Shown: one piece after another, positions 15,592-22,244 of the stretch | Layout: each line of letters opens with the position of its first letter | Position numbering within the stretch: the first letter of the stretch is position 1 | Source: Bog-159 sp035541265 | GTDB lineage: Bacteria; Acidobacteriota; Terriglobia; Bryobacterales; Bryobacteraceae | NCBI GenBank assembly: GCA_035541265.1 | Contig: DATKNQ010000211.1 | Location: forward strand, 1 to 40,529 | DNA: 40,529 nucleotides | Direction: 5' to 3' | Position numbers and translations under genes: made by a program | The notes under the pieces: model-generated | The model's input: only the letters and a program-made list of their open reading frames with translations | What the model was told of the DNA's origin: nothing | Databases searched by the model: none

Positions 15592-17049
15592 TTACTGCAA
15601 CAGCTTGAGCACTGCCTGAGGCGTGGCGTTGGCCTGCGCCATGGCGGCGACCGACGACTGCTCGAGAACCTGCGCCTTGGTCAGGTTGGCGGCTTCCGTG
15701 GCAACGTCGGCGTCGCGAATGTCGGACTCCGCCGCGGACACGTTGGTGATCTGCGAATTCGCCAGGTCGATGGCATACTGCAGCTTGTTCTCGCCGGCTC
15801 CCACCGCGGCCTGTACCTGGCCGAGTTGGTTGAGGGCGTTCTGAATGGCGGTCACAGCGGCGAGCGCATTGCCGGTGGTGCTGGCCGTGCTGCTAGGCGC
15901 GTTGACGGTCTGCGCACCGTCCGCCGTGAAGGCGCCGCCCGCGGCGGTCGTAGAAGCGGTGAAGGTGTTGGCACTCTGGAAAGAGATGCCGGTTCCAGCC
16001 GCGTTCTCCACGGCGTAGATGCCGATCGAAGAAGTCTGGGCGTTGATCTCGGCGATGGCGGAACTGAGGGTATCGGATGTCGACAGTGTGACGTTCGCCG
16101 TGCCTTGCCCGTTCTGGAAGGTTAGCGTCTCCGCCGCTGCGGTGTAAGTGGCCGCGCCGTCCAGGTTATAGATGCCGACATTGGTCGCGCTCGAAGCCGT
16201 AGTAGCGATCTCGTCGGTCGCATCCGCTGTGGTCGTGCTCACGGTAAACGGAGTGCCGCCGCCGAACTGAATCTGACCGTCGCTGCCGACCTGGGCCGTG
16301 ATACCGTAGGGCGACAACTGGCTGTTCAATGAACTCAATACGTCGGATTCGGACAAGCCGGTGGCGCCGCCGTTGACCGTGGCGGTAAAGGAGGTCGCGG
16401 AGTTGTTGCTCACCAGATTGAAGGTGAAGGTCTGGCTCGCGTTGCCGCTCAGGAAGGTTGCGTCCGGAGCATCCAGGCGGACCGAATTGCCGGTGAGTTC
16501 CGCGCCGCCGGCGGCTACCGTGGTGTTCGTCAGCCCAAGGGCGTTGGAGTCCACGGCATTCTGCGCGCCGCTCAGATCGACCAGGACTTGCGAGTTCGTC
16601 ACGTCGTTGCCGCCGCCAATGAAGATCTCGTTCTGGGTGTTGAAGGATCCACCCGTGTTGAGACCGATGTTGGAGGCCTGCTGTGTGATTTCCCCGACCA
16701 GTTGCTGATATTCGACGTTGATATTGCTGCGGTCGCCGCTGAAGGTGGTGGACGCGGATTCCGAGGCCAGCGTCTGCAGGCGGTCCAGCATGGTGCTGAT
16801 GTTGTTCAAGCCGCCGTCGATGATCTGCAGCGTGCTCACGCCGTCGTTGGCGTTCTGCACGCCCTGCGTCAGCTGCGCGACCTGGTCGCGATACTGGTTC
16901 GCCACCGCCAGGCCCGCCGGATCGTCGCCGGAGCTGTTGATCCGGTATCCGGAGGTCAAAGCCTCGATCGTCTGCGTCTGAAAATTGTTATTCGTGTTCA
17001 GGTTGTTCTCGGCAACCATCGCCGCGTAGTTCGTTTGAAAACTAATCAT
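15592..17049 (-). CDS. fliC: Flagellin FliC
   Basis: The 485-residue protein has conserved D0/D1 ends. The N-terminus includes NYAAMVAENNLNTNNN, ALTSGYRINSSGDDPAGLAVA and NDGVSTLQIIDGGLNNISTMLDRL. The C-terminus includes GENKLQYAIDLANSQITN and AESDIRDADVATEAANLTKA and ends AVLKLLQ. The central ~200 residues are Ala/Thr/Ser/Gly-rich variable domain. It is the filament subunit, exported by the flagellar type III machine. Upstream lie csrA and fliW, a sigma-28-like promoter element and a ~90 nt leader with candidate CsrA sites. A terminator follows the gene. Confidence 0.97.
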   Translation of the reverse strand: MISFQTNYAAMVAENNLNTNNNFQTQTIEALTSGYRINSSGDDPAGLAVANQYRDQVAQLTQGVQNANDGVSTLQIIDGGLNNISTMLDRLQTLASESASTTFSGDRSNINVEYQQLVGEITQQASNIGLNTGGSFNTQNEIFIGGGNDVTNSQVLVDLSGAQNAVDSNALGLTNTTVAAGGAELTGNSVRLDAPDATFLSGNASQTFTFNLVSNNSATSFTATVNGGATGLSESDVLSSLNSQLSPYGITAQVGSDGQIQFGGGTPFTVSTTTADATDEIATTASSATNVGIYNLDGAATYTAAAETLTFQNGQGTANVTLSTSDTLSSAIAEINAQTSSIGIYAVENAAGTGISFQSANTFTASTTAAGGAFTADGAQTVNAPSSTASTTGNALAAVTAIQNALNQLGQVQAAVGAGENKLQYAIDLANSQITNVSAAESDIRDADVATEAANLTKAQVLEQSSVAAMAQANATPQAVLKLLQ

Positions 17050-17061
17050 GTTGTTCTAACA

Positions 17062-17111
17062 TCCTGTGTGATACCTGCCCGGACTTCCTGTCCGGGTCCG
17101 GGTTCTCCTGT
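17062..17111 (-). promoter_or_regulatory. fliC leader with three ACAGGA motifs (candidate CsrA sites), one in a hairpin loop
   Basis: In the fliC mRNA leader ACAGGA occurs at 17111-17106, 17091-17086 and 17067-17062. The middle copy sits in a perfect hairpin: CCCGGAC, loop AGGAA, GTCCGGG (17096-17078). The last copy is followed by TGT and serves as the fliC Shine-Dalgarno region, 12 nt before the ATG. CsrA prefers GGA in a hairpin loop (ACARGGAUGU-like) and often blocks the ribosome-binding site, as described for hag of Bacillus subtilis. Confidence 0.65.
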
Positions 17112-17148
17112 TCATGGGATGCCCGGAAGTATCAGCTCTCACTGGTTC

Positions 17149-17176
17149 ATATCGGGGAGGCGCCTGGGGAATTCTA
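17149..17176 (-). promoter_or_regulatory. Sigma-28-like promoter of fliC
   Basis: The minus strand has TAGAATTCC, 11 nt, then CCCGATAT; the second half resembles the sigma-28 -10 box GCCGATAA (6 of 8). The same AATTCC-N11-CCCGATNT arrangement stands before flbD at 19931-19958. The predicted start near 17142 leaves a leader of about 93 nt. Confidence 0.5.
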
Positions 17177-17193
17177 ATAAAAATGCACAAGAA

Positions 17194-17505
17194 TTATGCA
17201 TGATTTTGCGAGGTTAAACTTTGGTTATTGGACTCGTCAAAATCTTGACGCTGTGTAGTAACTGACAGCGGCGCGGCCAGCGGCGGCAGGACCTGCAGGA
17301 GTGACTCGATGGCGCGCGGCGTGACGCTGTGCGCCGCGGATTGATTTTCGTTGCGGGTGATTTGCACCTCGCGCCGGACAATCGCCACCGAGGACGGCGC
17401 TACGATGCCCAGCTTGACGCGCGTGCCGCTGACCTGGAGCACCTGGATTTCAATATCGTCGCCCAGGAGAAAACTCTCGCCGGCGCGGCGCCGCATTACG
17501 AGCAT
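17194..17505 (-). CDS. csrA: Translational regulator CsrA with C-terminal extension
   Basis: The 103-residue protein opens MLVMRRRAGESFLLGDDIEI and continues with VKLGIVAPSSVAIVRREV, the CsrA fold. Arg44 occupies the RNA-binding position known from E. coli CsrA. The core ends near residue 55, and a further ~48 residues with no recognised fold follow (Pro/Leu then Gln/Ser/Asn-rich), whereas most CsrA proteins have 60-75 residues. CsrA binds GGA motifs in mRNA leaders, and the adjacent fliC leader has three. It overlaps fliW by 10 bp, so the antagonist and the regulator are made together. Confidence 0.93.
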   Translation of the reverse strand: MLVMRRRAGESFLLGDDIEIQVLQVSGTRVKLGIVAPSSVAIVRREVQITRNENQSAAHSVTPRAIESLLQVLPPLAAPLSVTTQRQDFDESNNQSLTSQNHA

Positions 17506-17963
17506 GGCGCCATCTCCTCGGTAGGGACCAGGGGATGCTGGTGAGAGTAGCCGGATTGAGTCTGGATGATTTGCGCTCCGGCGCGATCACGCAAGTTGAC
17601 CACGATGGGTGCGAGCAGGTTGACGGTGGGCGGCTCCTGATTGCCGCGCGTGCAGACAATCACCGCGCATAAGATATCCGTGCCTATTTTCGGCTGCACG
17701 GTAAGCGGTAATTGCAGTTGCGCCAGGGCCTCTTCGTCGAGGAACAACTGATAGTTCGGATCCACCGCGAAGACCGGCAGCAGGATAAAACACAACTCCG
17801 GCGTTTGGGTGCTCTGCATGAAGAGCAACGGATGGCTGTCAGGACGATTCAGAAACACGAACGCGCGTTCCTGTTCGAATCCCGGCAGTCCGCAGGGAAA
17901 CTGATACAGAGAGGCATCCGTGTACTCGACCTGCTGGAAGCACTTGGTGCGAATGCTGGGCAT
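17496..17963 (-). CDS. fliW: Flagellar assembly factor FliW (CsrA antagonist)
   Basis: I start this at the ATG at 17963 (MPSIRTKCFQQVEYTDASLY), giving 155 residues aligned with the usual FliW N-terminus. An upstream TTG would add 11 residues. The family core is clear: FPCGLPGFEQERAFVFL, then VDPNYQLFLDEEALAQL and VNLLAPIVVNLRDRAGAQIIQ. FliW binds either flagellin or CsrA; when flagellin is exported, the freed FliW inhibits CsrA and flagellin translation resumes. Position just before csrA and fliC is the classic arrangement. There is no strong ribosome-binding site before 17963. Confidence 0.93.
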   Translation of the reverse strand: MPSIRTKCFQQVEYTDASLYQFPCGLPGFEQERAFVFLNRPDSHPLLFMQSTQTPELCFILLPVFAVDPNYQLFLDEEALAQLQLPLTVQPKIGTDILCAVIVCTRGNQEPPTVNLLAPIVVNLRDRAGAQIIQTQSGYSHQHPLVPTEEMAPCS

Positions 17964-18006
17964 AGGAAGATCCGAGTATGGCAATTCGTCTGCCAAACGC
18001 GGCCGG

Positions 18007-18819
18007 CTATTTATGCGGGGTGGGCGCCTGTCGCGGCGGCTCGGCCGGTACGGGTGGTTTCATAGCGATCTGCTGCGCCAGAATCACGATATCGACGCGG
18101 CGGTTGTGTGCCCGGCCGGCCTCCGTATCGTTCGAATCCACCGGCGCGGTGTCGGCGTAGCCGGCCACGGCCAGGCGCTGCGGTGCCACGCCGCATCGCT
18201 CCGCGAACAGATCCAGCATCGCGATGCTGCGCGCGGCGGACAGATCCCAGTTGCTGCGGAAGCGGGCGGTGTGAATGGGAATGGAGTCGGTATGTCCTTC
18301 CAGGCGGACGGGATTCTGAAGGTCGTGCAGCGTCGCGCCGATCTTGTCCAGGCTGTGATAAGTCTTCGGGTCGATCGTATCGCCGCCCGACGGAAAGAAC
18401 GCGGCTTGCCGCAGACTCACCACCAGGCCGCGCGGCTCCAGATGCACCTCGATCTGGCCCTGGTCGATCTCCGCCTGCAGCGCCTTGGTCAGATATTGCA
18501 TCGAGGGGACCAACTCAGCCTGGGCGGCCTCCTCTGGTTTCCTCTTTGGCTGTGAGCCGCCAGGACCTTTCATCATGGCGTTGCCCTTGCCTTTGTCGTC
18601 GACCGTGCCGCCCAGGATCTCGCGCACGGCGGCCGAGACGCCGCCCTTTTCGAGAGCCTGCTTTACGGACTCGGAGACCTGCTGTGCCCGGGCTTTGTCT
18701 GTCTGGGAGGAAGCGAACATCACCACGAAGAAGGCAAACAGCAGCGTAATGAAATCGGCGTAAGAGACCAGCCAGCGCTCGTGGTTTTCGTGCTCGGGGT
18801 TGGGTTTCTTGCGAGCCAC
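18007..18819 (-). CDS. motB: Flagellar stator protein MotB
   Basis: The 270-residue protein begins ARKKPNPEHENHERWLVSYADF. One membrane helix (~18-40) contains Asp22, the proton-carrying residue of MotB. The plug/linker region is Gly/Lys-rich (~70-95), and the OmpA-like peptidoglycan-binding domain spans ~130-245 with LEGHTDSIPIHTARFRSNWDLSAARS. It anchors the MotA4MotB2 stator to the wall. The start is GTG at 18819, with GGAGG 6 nt upstream, directly after the motA stop. Confidence 0.95.
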   Translation of the reverse strand: MARKKPNPEHENHERWLVSYADFITLLFAFFVVMFASSQTDKARAQQVSESVKQALEKGGVSAAVREILGGTVDDKGKGNAMMKGPGGSQPKRKPEEAAQAELVPSMQYLTKALQAEIDQGQIEVHLEPRGLVVSLRQAAFFPSGGDTIDPKTYHSLDKIGATLHDLQNPVRLEGHTDSIPIHTARFRSNWDLSAARSIAMLDLFAERCGVAPQRLAVAGYADTAPVDSNDTEAGRAHNRRVDIVILAQQIAMKPPVPAEPPRQAPTPHK

Positions 18820-18820
18820 G

Positions 18821-19669
18821 TTAACCCTCCACGGCGGCCGGCTGGGCAGCCACCCGGCCCTTCACGGCGCCCTCCGGCTTGCCGGCCTTCGCCTGCAGGT
18901 ACGCTTCGAGCTTGGTGCTGATCAGCTTGGGATTCAGTCCTTCAACGATGGAGAGCACGCCCTCCAGCATGAGTTCCCGGCGCCGGACTTCGTTCTTGAC
19001 GCGCGCGCGCAGCTTGTTGGCCGCCGGAAGAAAGAACAGGTTCGCGGAACCCACACCGTAGACCGTGGCCACAAACGCAACCGCAATTCCGCGGCCCACC
19101 TCGTCGATGTTCGCGAGGTTCTTCATCACCTGGATAAGGCCCAGGACGGCGCCGATGATGCCGATGGTCGGCGCATAACCACCCGCCGACTCGAACACTT
19201 TGGCTTCGGCATCGCCATCCTGCTCGACCAGCGTGATCTCCAGCTCCATGATGCTGCGGATCTGGCTCAGGTCGATACCGTCCACGGCCAGGTTCAGCGC
19301 CTTGCGCAGAAAAGGATCGGGTATAGCCGCGGCTTGTTGCTCGAGTGAGACGATTCCCTGCTTGCGGGCCTGTGTGGCATAGGTGATCAGATCGTTGATG
19401 GTACCCGCCACAGGCAAGCTGCCATCGAAGAATACGGCGCCTAACTTCTTCGCGGCGCGGACTAACACGGCCATCGGTGTGGTCACCATCACCGCACCGA
19501 TTGTGCCGCCGAGCACGATCATGGCGGCTGTCACCTGCGCGACGTCTTTGATCTTGCCGCCTTCCATCATCAGTCCGGCCAGAATGCCGCCGATGGCGAG
19601 CACCAGCCCACCTATGGTGGCCAGATCAGGACCTGACCCGCCGGGTTTCGCTGTTTTACCGTTGGCCAT
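18821..19669 (-). CDS. motA: Flagellar stator protein MotA
   Basis: The 282-residue protein has four hydrophobic segments: ~14-35 (LATIGGLVLAIGGILAGLMM), ~43-65, ~150-175 (GYAPTIGIIGAVLGLIQVM) and ~185-205. The large cytoplasmic loop between helices 2 and 3 carries the charged residues that act on FliG. GYAPTIGIIGAVLGL is the MotA signature containing the conserved Pro. With MotB it makes the proton-driven stator. The ATG lies inside the end of flbD (14 bp overlap), suggesting translational coupling. Confidence 0.95.
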   Translation of the reverse strand: MANGKTAKPGGSGPDLATIGGLVLAIGGILAGLMMEGGKIKDVAQVTAAMIVLGGTIGAVMVTTPMAVLVRAAKKLGAVFFDGSLPVAGTINDLITYATQARKQGIVSLEQQAAAIPDPFLRKALNLAVDGIDLSQIRSIMELEITLVEQDGDAEAKVFESAGGYAPTIGIIGAVLGLIQVMKNLANIDEVGRGIAVAFVATVYGVGSANLFFLPAANKLRARVKNEVRRRELMLEGVLSIVEGLNPKLISTKLEAYLQAKAGKPEGAVKGRVAAQPAAVEG

Positions 19670-19913
19670 AGGACTGGTTGTCCGGCGCCCCGCACGAGGG
19701 ATTCACGGCCGCGTCGGCGGCCGGCGCGCAGGGAGCCACGATCGCGCGCCGGAAGTTCATTACGCGGCGGATGATTTCCTCGGTGGATTCCAGAACCATG
19801 AATTTCTGGCCGGTTGTCAAACTGATGACAGTGTCCGGAGTGGTTTCCACGTGCTCAATCAGCTCGGCATTTAGCACAACAGGCGTATGGTTGAGCCGGG
19901 TGACGTAGATCAT
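19656..19913 (-). CDS. flbD: FlbD/SwrD-family flagellar protein
   Basis: The 85-residue protein begins MIYVTRLNHTPVVLNAELIE and continues with TTPDTVISLTTGQKFMVLES, the core of the small FlbD (SwrD) family. In Firmicutes this protein supports motor torque and swarming. The last ~25 residues are a Pro/Ala/Cys-rich tail not typical of the family. It is the first gene of a flbD-motA-motB-fliW-csrA run and overlaps motA. A GAGAG run lies upstream, and a sigma-28-like element at 19931-19958 would start transcription 11 nt before the ATG. Confidence 0.85.
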   Translation of the reverse strand: MIYVTRLNHTPVVLNAELIEHVETTPDTVISLTTGQKFMVLESTEEIIRRVMNFRRAIVAPCAPAADAAVNPSCGAPDNQSYGQR

Positions 19914-19930
19914 GAAGTCTCTCTAGAATC

Positions 19931-19958
19931 ACATCGGGCAAGACGCCTCGGAATTCGA
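19931..19958 (-). promoter_or_regulatory. Sigma-28-like promoter of flbD-motA-motB operon
   Basis: The minus strand has TCGAATTCC, 11 nt, then CCCGATGTGA. This matches the element upstream of fliC in both boxes and in spacing, with 19 of 29 aligned bases identical. The boxes weakly resemble sigma-28 promoters, which would suit motor and filament genes controlled through FlgM. Confidence 0.5.
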
Positions 19959-20016
19959 GTGAATTGCATGCGGCATCCGCAAAAACTTCGTTAGAATTTT
20001 CCGGCGCGCCGCCGAC

Positions 20017-20424
20017 ATGACTTATGGTATGAAACTCTTGCACCAATCCGGACAAGTCGCCTCCATCGAACTGGCGGGCGCTCTGCTGCGCGCGTGGGTT
20101 AAGGGCGACCGGCCCGCGCTCGACGTAGAGCTGGATCGCAGCAGCCGGACCGCGCCGGAGGTTTGCGACAGCGGGGAAGCCGAGCGGCTCCAGATGCTGA
20201 ACGCGATCGCGGAGCGCATGAAGGATTGCGCGGACCCGTTTGCGTCGGGTACCGCGGATGTGGGTATCAGCGTGTGTCTCAAGCTGCTGTCGCACCTGGC
20301 CGGGGCCGCCGCCCCGCGGTGCGCTACTCACGACTGGTCTTCGACTCGATCGGCGACGAGATTTGAAACGCCTGGTTCCTTCCGTTTGCAACCAGTTCGC
20401 CTCGGAATTTCCGTAGTCCATTAA
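20017..20424 (+). CDS. Hypothetical protein, lone plus-strand gene inside the flagellar block
   Basis: I do not recognise this 135-residue protein. The first ~100 residues read like a real protein (MKLLHQSGQVASIELAGALL, then LQMLNAIAERMKDCADPF) with GC-rich third positions. The last ~35 residues run antisense over the end of fliM and lose that bias, so the true C-terminus may be shorter or frameshifted. Possible starts are 20017 and 20029; neither has a clear ribosome-binding site. There is no signal peptide or membrane helix. It diverges from flbD and converges on fliM, so it fills a 400 bp gap otherwise without a gene. It could also be a spurious frame. Confidence 0.4.
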   Translation: MTYGMKLLHQSGQVASIELAGALLRAWVKGDRPALDVELDRSSRTAPEVCDSGEAERLQMLNAIAERMKDCADPFASGTADVGISVCLKLLSHLAGAAAPRCATHDWSSTRSATRFETPGSFRLQPVRLGISVVH

Positions 20425-21301
20425 TTACGAATTCCACGGAACAATTAGCGGGCGGGCCAAGCGTGACCACCTGGCCCGGTTGCAACGCCAGCAGGTCCCG
20501 CATGCGCAAGCTCGATCCACCTACAATTGCCTCGACCCGCACGGCTGCGTTACGCAGGGAGTCCAGCAGCGCCGGGCGCGATGCGGCGGGAGCGGCAGCC
20601 GGCGGTGCATCCGCTTCCGTAGCCGCGAGCCGCACCAGCAGCGCCGGTACCGCCACGCGAATGGATTCCGCGCTGCCGCCGAGCGTGACGGACGCGTTGA
20701 CGAGTACCGCACTTCCTTCCGGAATGGATTCATCCGGCCGCTCGCTCTCCGTTGCGGGGGCGGCCTCAAAATCGACTTGATGGGCAGCCCAAGCTTCGCG
20801 CAACGCCAGAATCGCGCTATCGAAGCATTCCTGCAGGATATGCTGCTCGATGCCGGTGATGGCGCGCTCGGGCGCGGCCGCGCTGGCGGGCGTACCGATC
20901 AGAATGCCCAACGCGCGATGCACGAATCCCGCGCTCAACTCCACAAAAGCGCAAAGGGGCGCGCCTTCCCGCGCCGCCATAAAGGGAAGGAACTCCGCAG
21001 AGCTGGTAGCGGCGCGGGGCTCCCCGTCTTGCGCGAGTTCCTTAGAGGCACGGCTGTCGCGGGCGCCCGCGCGTAGCGGGATCAGGCAGGCGCCGGCCCC
21101 GCGGGAATTTATGAAGCCGGCCAACGGCGTTTGCTCGATGCCTGCGAGACTGGCGCTCACCGGGGTCTCCAGACAGTCGCTGAGACGCCGCGCCAGTGAC
21201 TGCACGAATCCGCGGTGAACAGATTCGGCGAAGGCCATCTGGCCGGCGGGCAGAATGCCGGGCGGGCACAAATCGTAAGCGGGCGCGGTAGCTGTACTCA
21301 T
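20324..21301 (-). CDS. fliM: Flagellar motor switch protein FliM-like (SpoA C-terminus, no CheY-binding peptide)
   Basis: The 325-residue protein has a middle domain with HRGFVQSLARRLSDCLETPV and LAGFINSRGAGACLIPL in the style of FliM. The C-terminal SpoA domain (~250-315) carries MRDLLALQPGQVVTLG and VEFVINGLRKFRGELV. The usual FliM N-terminal motif with EIDALL, which binds phospho-CheY, is missing: the protein starts directly at the middle domain. An Ala/Pro/Glu-rich stretch at ~175-245 looks like an inserted linker. It belongs to the C-ring below FliG. Its start lies 9 bp after the flgL stop, at the end of the flgM-flgK-flgL run. A FliN identity is unlikely at this length. Confidence 0.75.
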   Translation of the reverse strand: MSTATAPAYDLCPPGILPAGQMAFAESVHRGFVQSLARRLSDCLETPVSASLAGIEQTPLAGFINSRGAGACLIPLRAGARDSRASKELAQDGEPRAATSSAEFLPFMAAREGAPLCAFVELSAGFVHRALGILIGTPASAAAPERAITGIEQHILQECFDSAILALREAWAAHQVDFEAAPATESERPDESIPEGSAVLVNASVTLGGSAESIRVAVPALLVRLAATEADAPPAAAPAASRPALLDSLRNAAVRVEAIVGGSSLRMRDLLALQPGQVVTLGPPANCSVEFVINGLRKFRGELVANGRNQAFQISSPIESKTSRE

Positions 21302-21310
21302 GAAGTTCCT

Positions 21311-22234
21311 CTAGCCCAGGTAGCCGAACAGATCGCGCTGCTGCAGGATCGAGGATTCCGCGGAAAGCGCGGCCTGATTCTGCACCTCTTCCTGATTCAA
21401 CTGCACCGCCACGGATGCCACGTCGGCGTCCCGCAACTGGCTGAGCTCGGATGACTCCTCGGTTTGAAACTGCTGCGCCACAGTGGACGCGCTGGAAATG
21501 CTGTCCTGCGCCTGACCGTAGAAGGCAAGCTGCTGGTTGAGGTATTCATCGGCGGACTGCAGCGCCACCACTGCGTTGGAGATTCCGGTCTGATCGTTGT
21601 TTTGTAAGGCGGTCACCAGCGAATTCACCGCCGCGAAAACGTTACCGGTGGCCGGATTGCCGCTGGAGTCCTGCGCGTCGAAGATCTGCTGCGCGGTCTT
21701 CGAAACCGAAATGGAAGTGCCCGCGGCGTCCACGATGACCTGCGTGGCCGATGAAGTGAAGAGTTGCTGCACGCCATCAGGTTGGCTGGGATCGAGCTGG
21801 TACATCGGCTGTGTGTCCTGGTCGCCGCTGAAGATGTAGCTGCCGTCTATCTCGGTGTTGGCGATGTTCACCAGCGTCTGGAGAATGCCGCTGACCTGCT
21901 GCGCCAACGCGCTGCGCTGATCCGCCGTCGCGGTGGAGTTGGCGCCCTGGGTACCCAGAGAGGTGGCGCTTTCGATTGCTTGCACGGCGGTCTGCAGGGC
22001 GGAACCCGCCTCGCCAAGCTGCGACGACACGCTGTTCAAATTGGATTGAATCTGCTGGTTCTGCGAGATATTTCCCTGCAATTGCAGGATCTCGGTGATT
22101 TCGGCCGGATTGTCGGATGGTTGCGTGACGGCCAGCCCCGAACTGACTTGGGCCTGCGACTGCTGTATCTGTAACTGCGTGTTGTTGAGACTGGCCAGAA
22201 AGGCTTCGGTAGATCCACTGATGTTAGGAAACAT
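21311..22234 (-). CDS. flgL: Hook-filament junction protein FlgL
   Basis: The 307-residue flagellin-like protein begins SGSTEAFLASLNNTQLQIQQ, then QAQVSSGLAVTQPSDNPAE, the flagellin-family N-terminal domain with the SG..V..PSD motif. The C-terminal helix is DADVASVAVQLNQEEVQNQ and ends DLFGYLG. In the middle is NTEIDGSYIFSGDQDTQPM, a FlgL hallmark. It connects the hook to the filament together with FlgK. The gene starts 10 bp after the flgK stop. Confidence 0.94.
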   Translation of the reverse strand: MFPNISGSTEAFLASLNNTQLQIQQSQAQVSSGLAVTQPSDNPAEITEILQLQGNISQNQQIQSNLNSVSSQLGEAGSALQTAVQAIESATSLGTQGANSTATADQRSALAQQVSGILQTLVNIANTEIDGSYIFSGDQDTQPMYQLDPSQPDGVQQLFTSSATQVIVDAAGTSISVSKTAQQIFDAQDSSGNPATGNVFAAVNSLVTALQNNDQTGISNAVVALQSADEYLNQQLAFYGQAQDSISSASTVAQQFQTEESSELSQLRDADVASVAVQLNQEEVQNQAALSAESSILQQRDLFGYLG

Positions 22235-22244
22235 ATCCAGACCT

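Noticed and set aside
17183..17201. Possible terminator after csrA (ATGCA...TGCAT then TTTTT on the minus strand)
   Set aside because: The stem is only 5 bp with a 9 nt loop, and the csrA stop codon lies in the loop. Too weak to call.
19855..20421. Minus-strand frame of 188 codons between flbD and fliM
   Set aside because: Arg-rich and compositionally unlike the neighbours; it overlaps flbD and fliM out of frame. The plus-strand frame in the same place is better.
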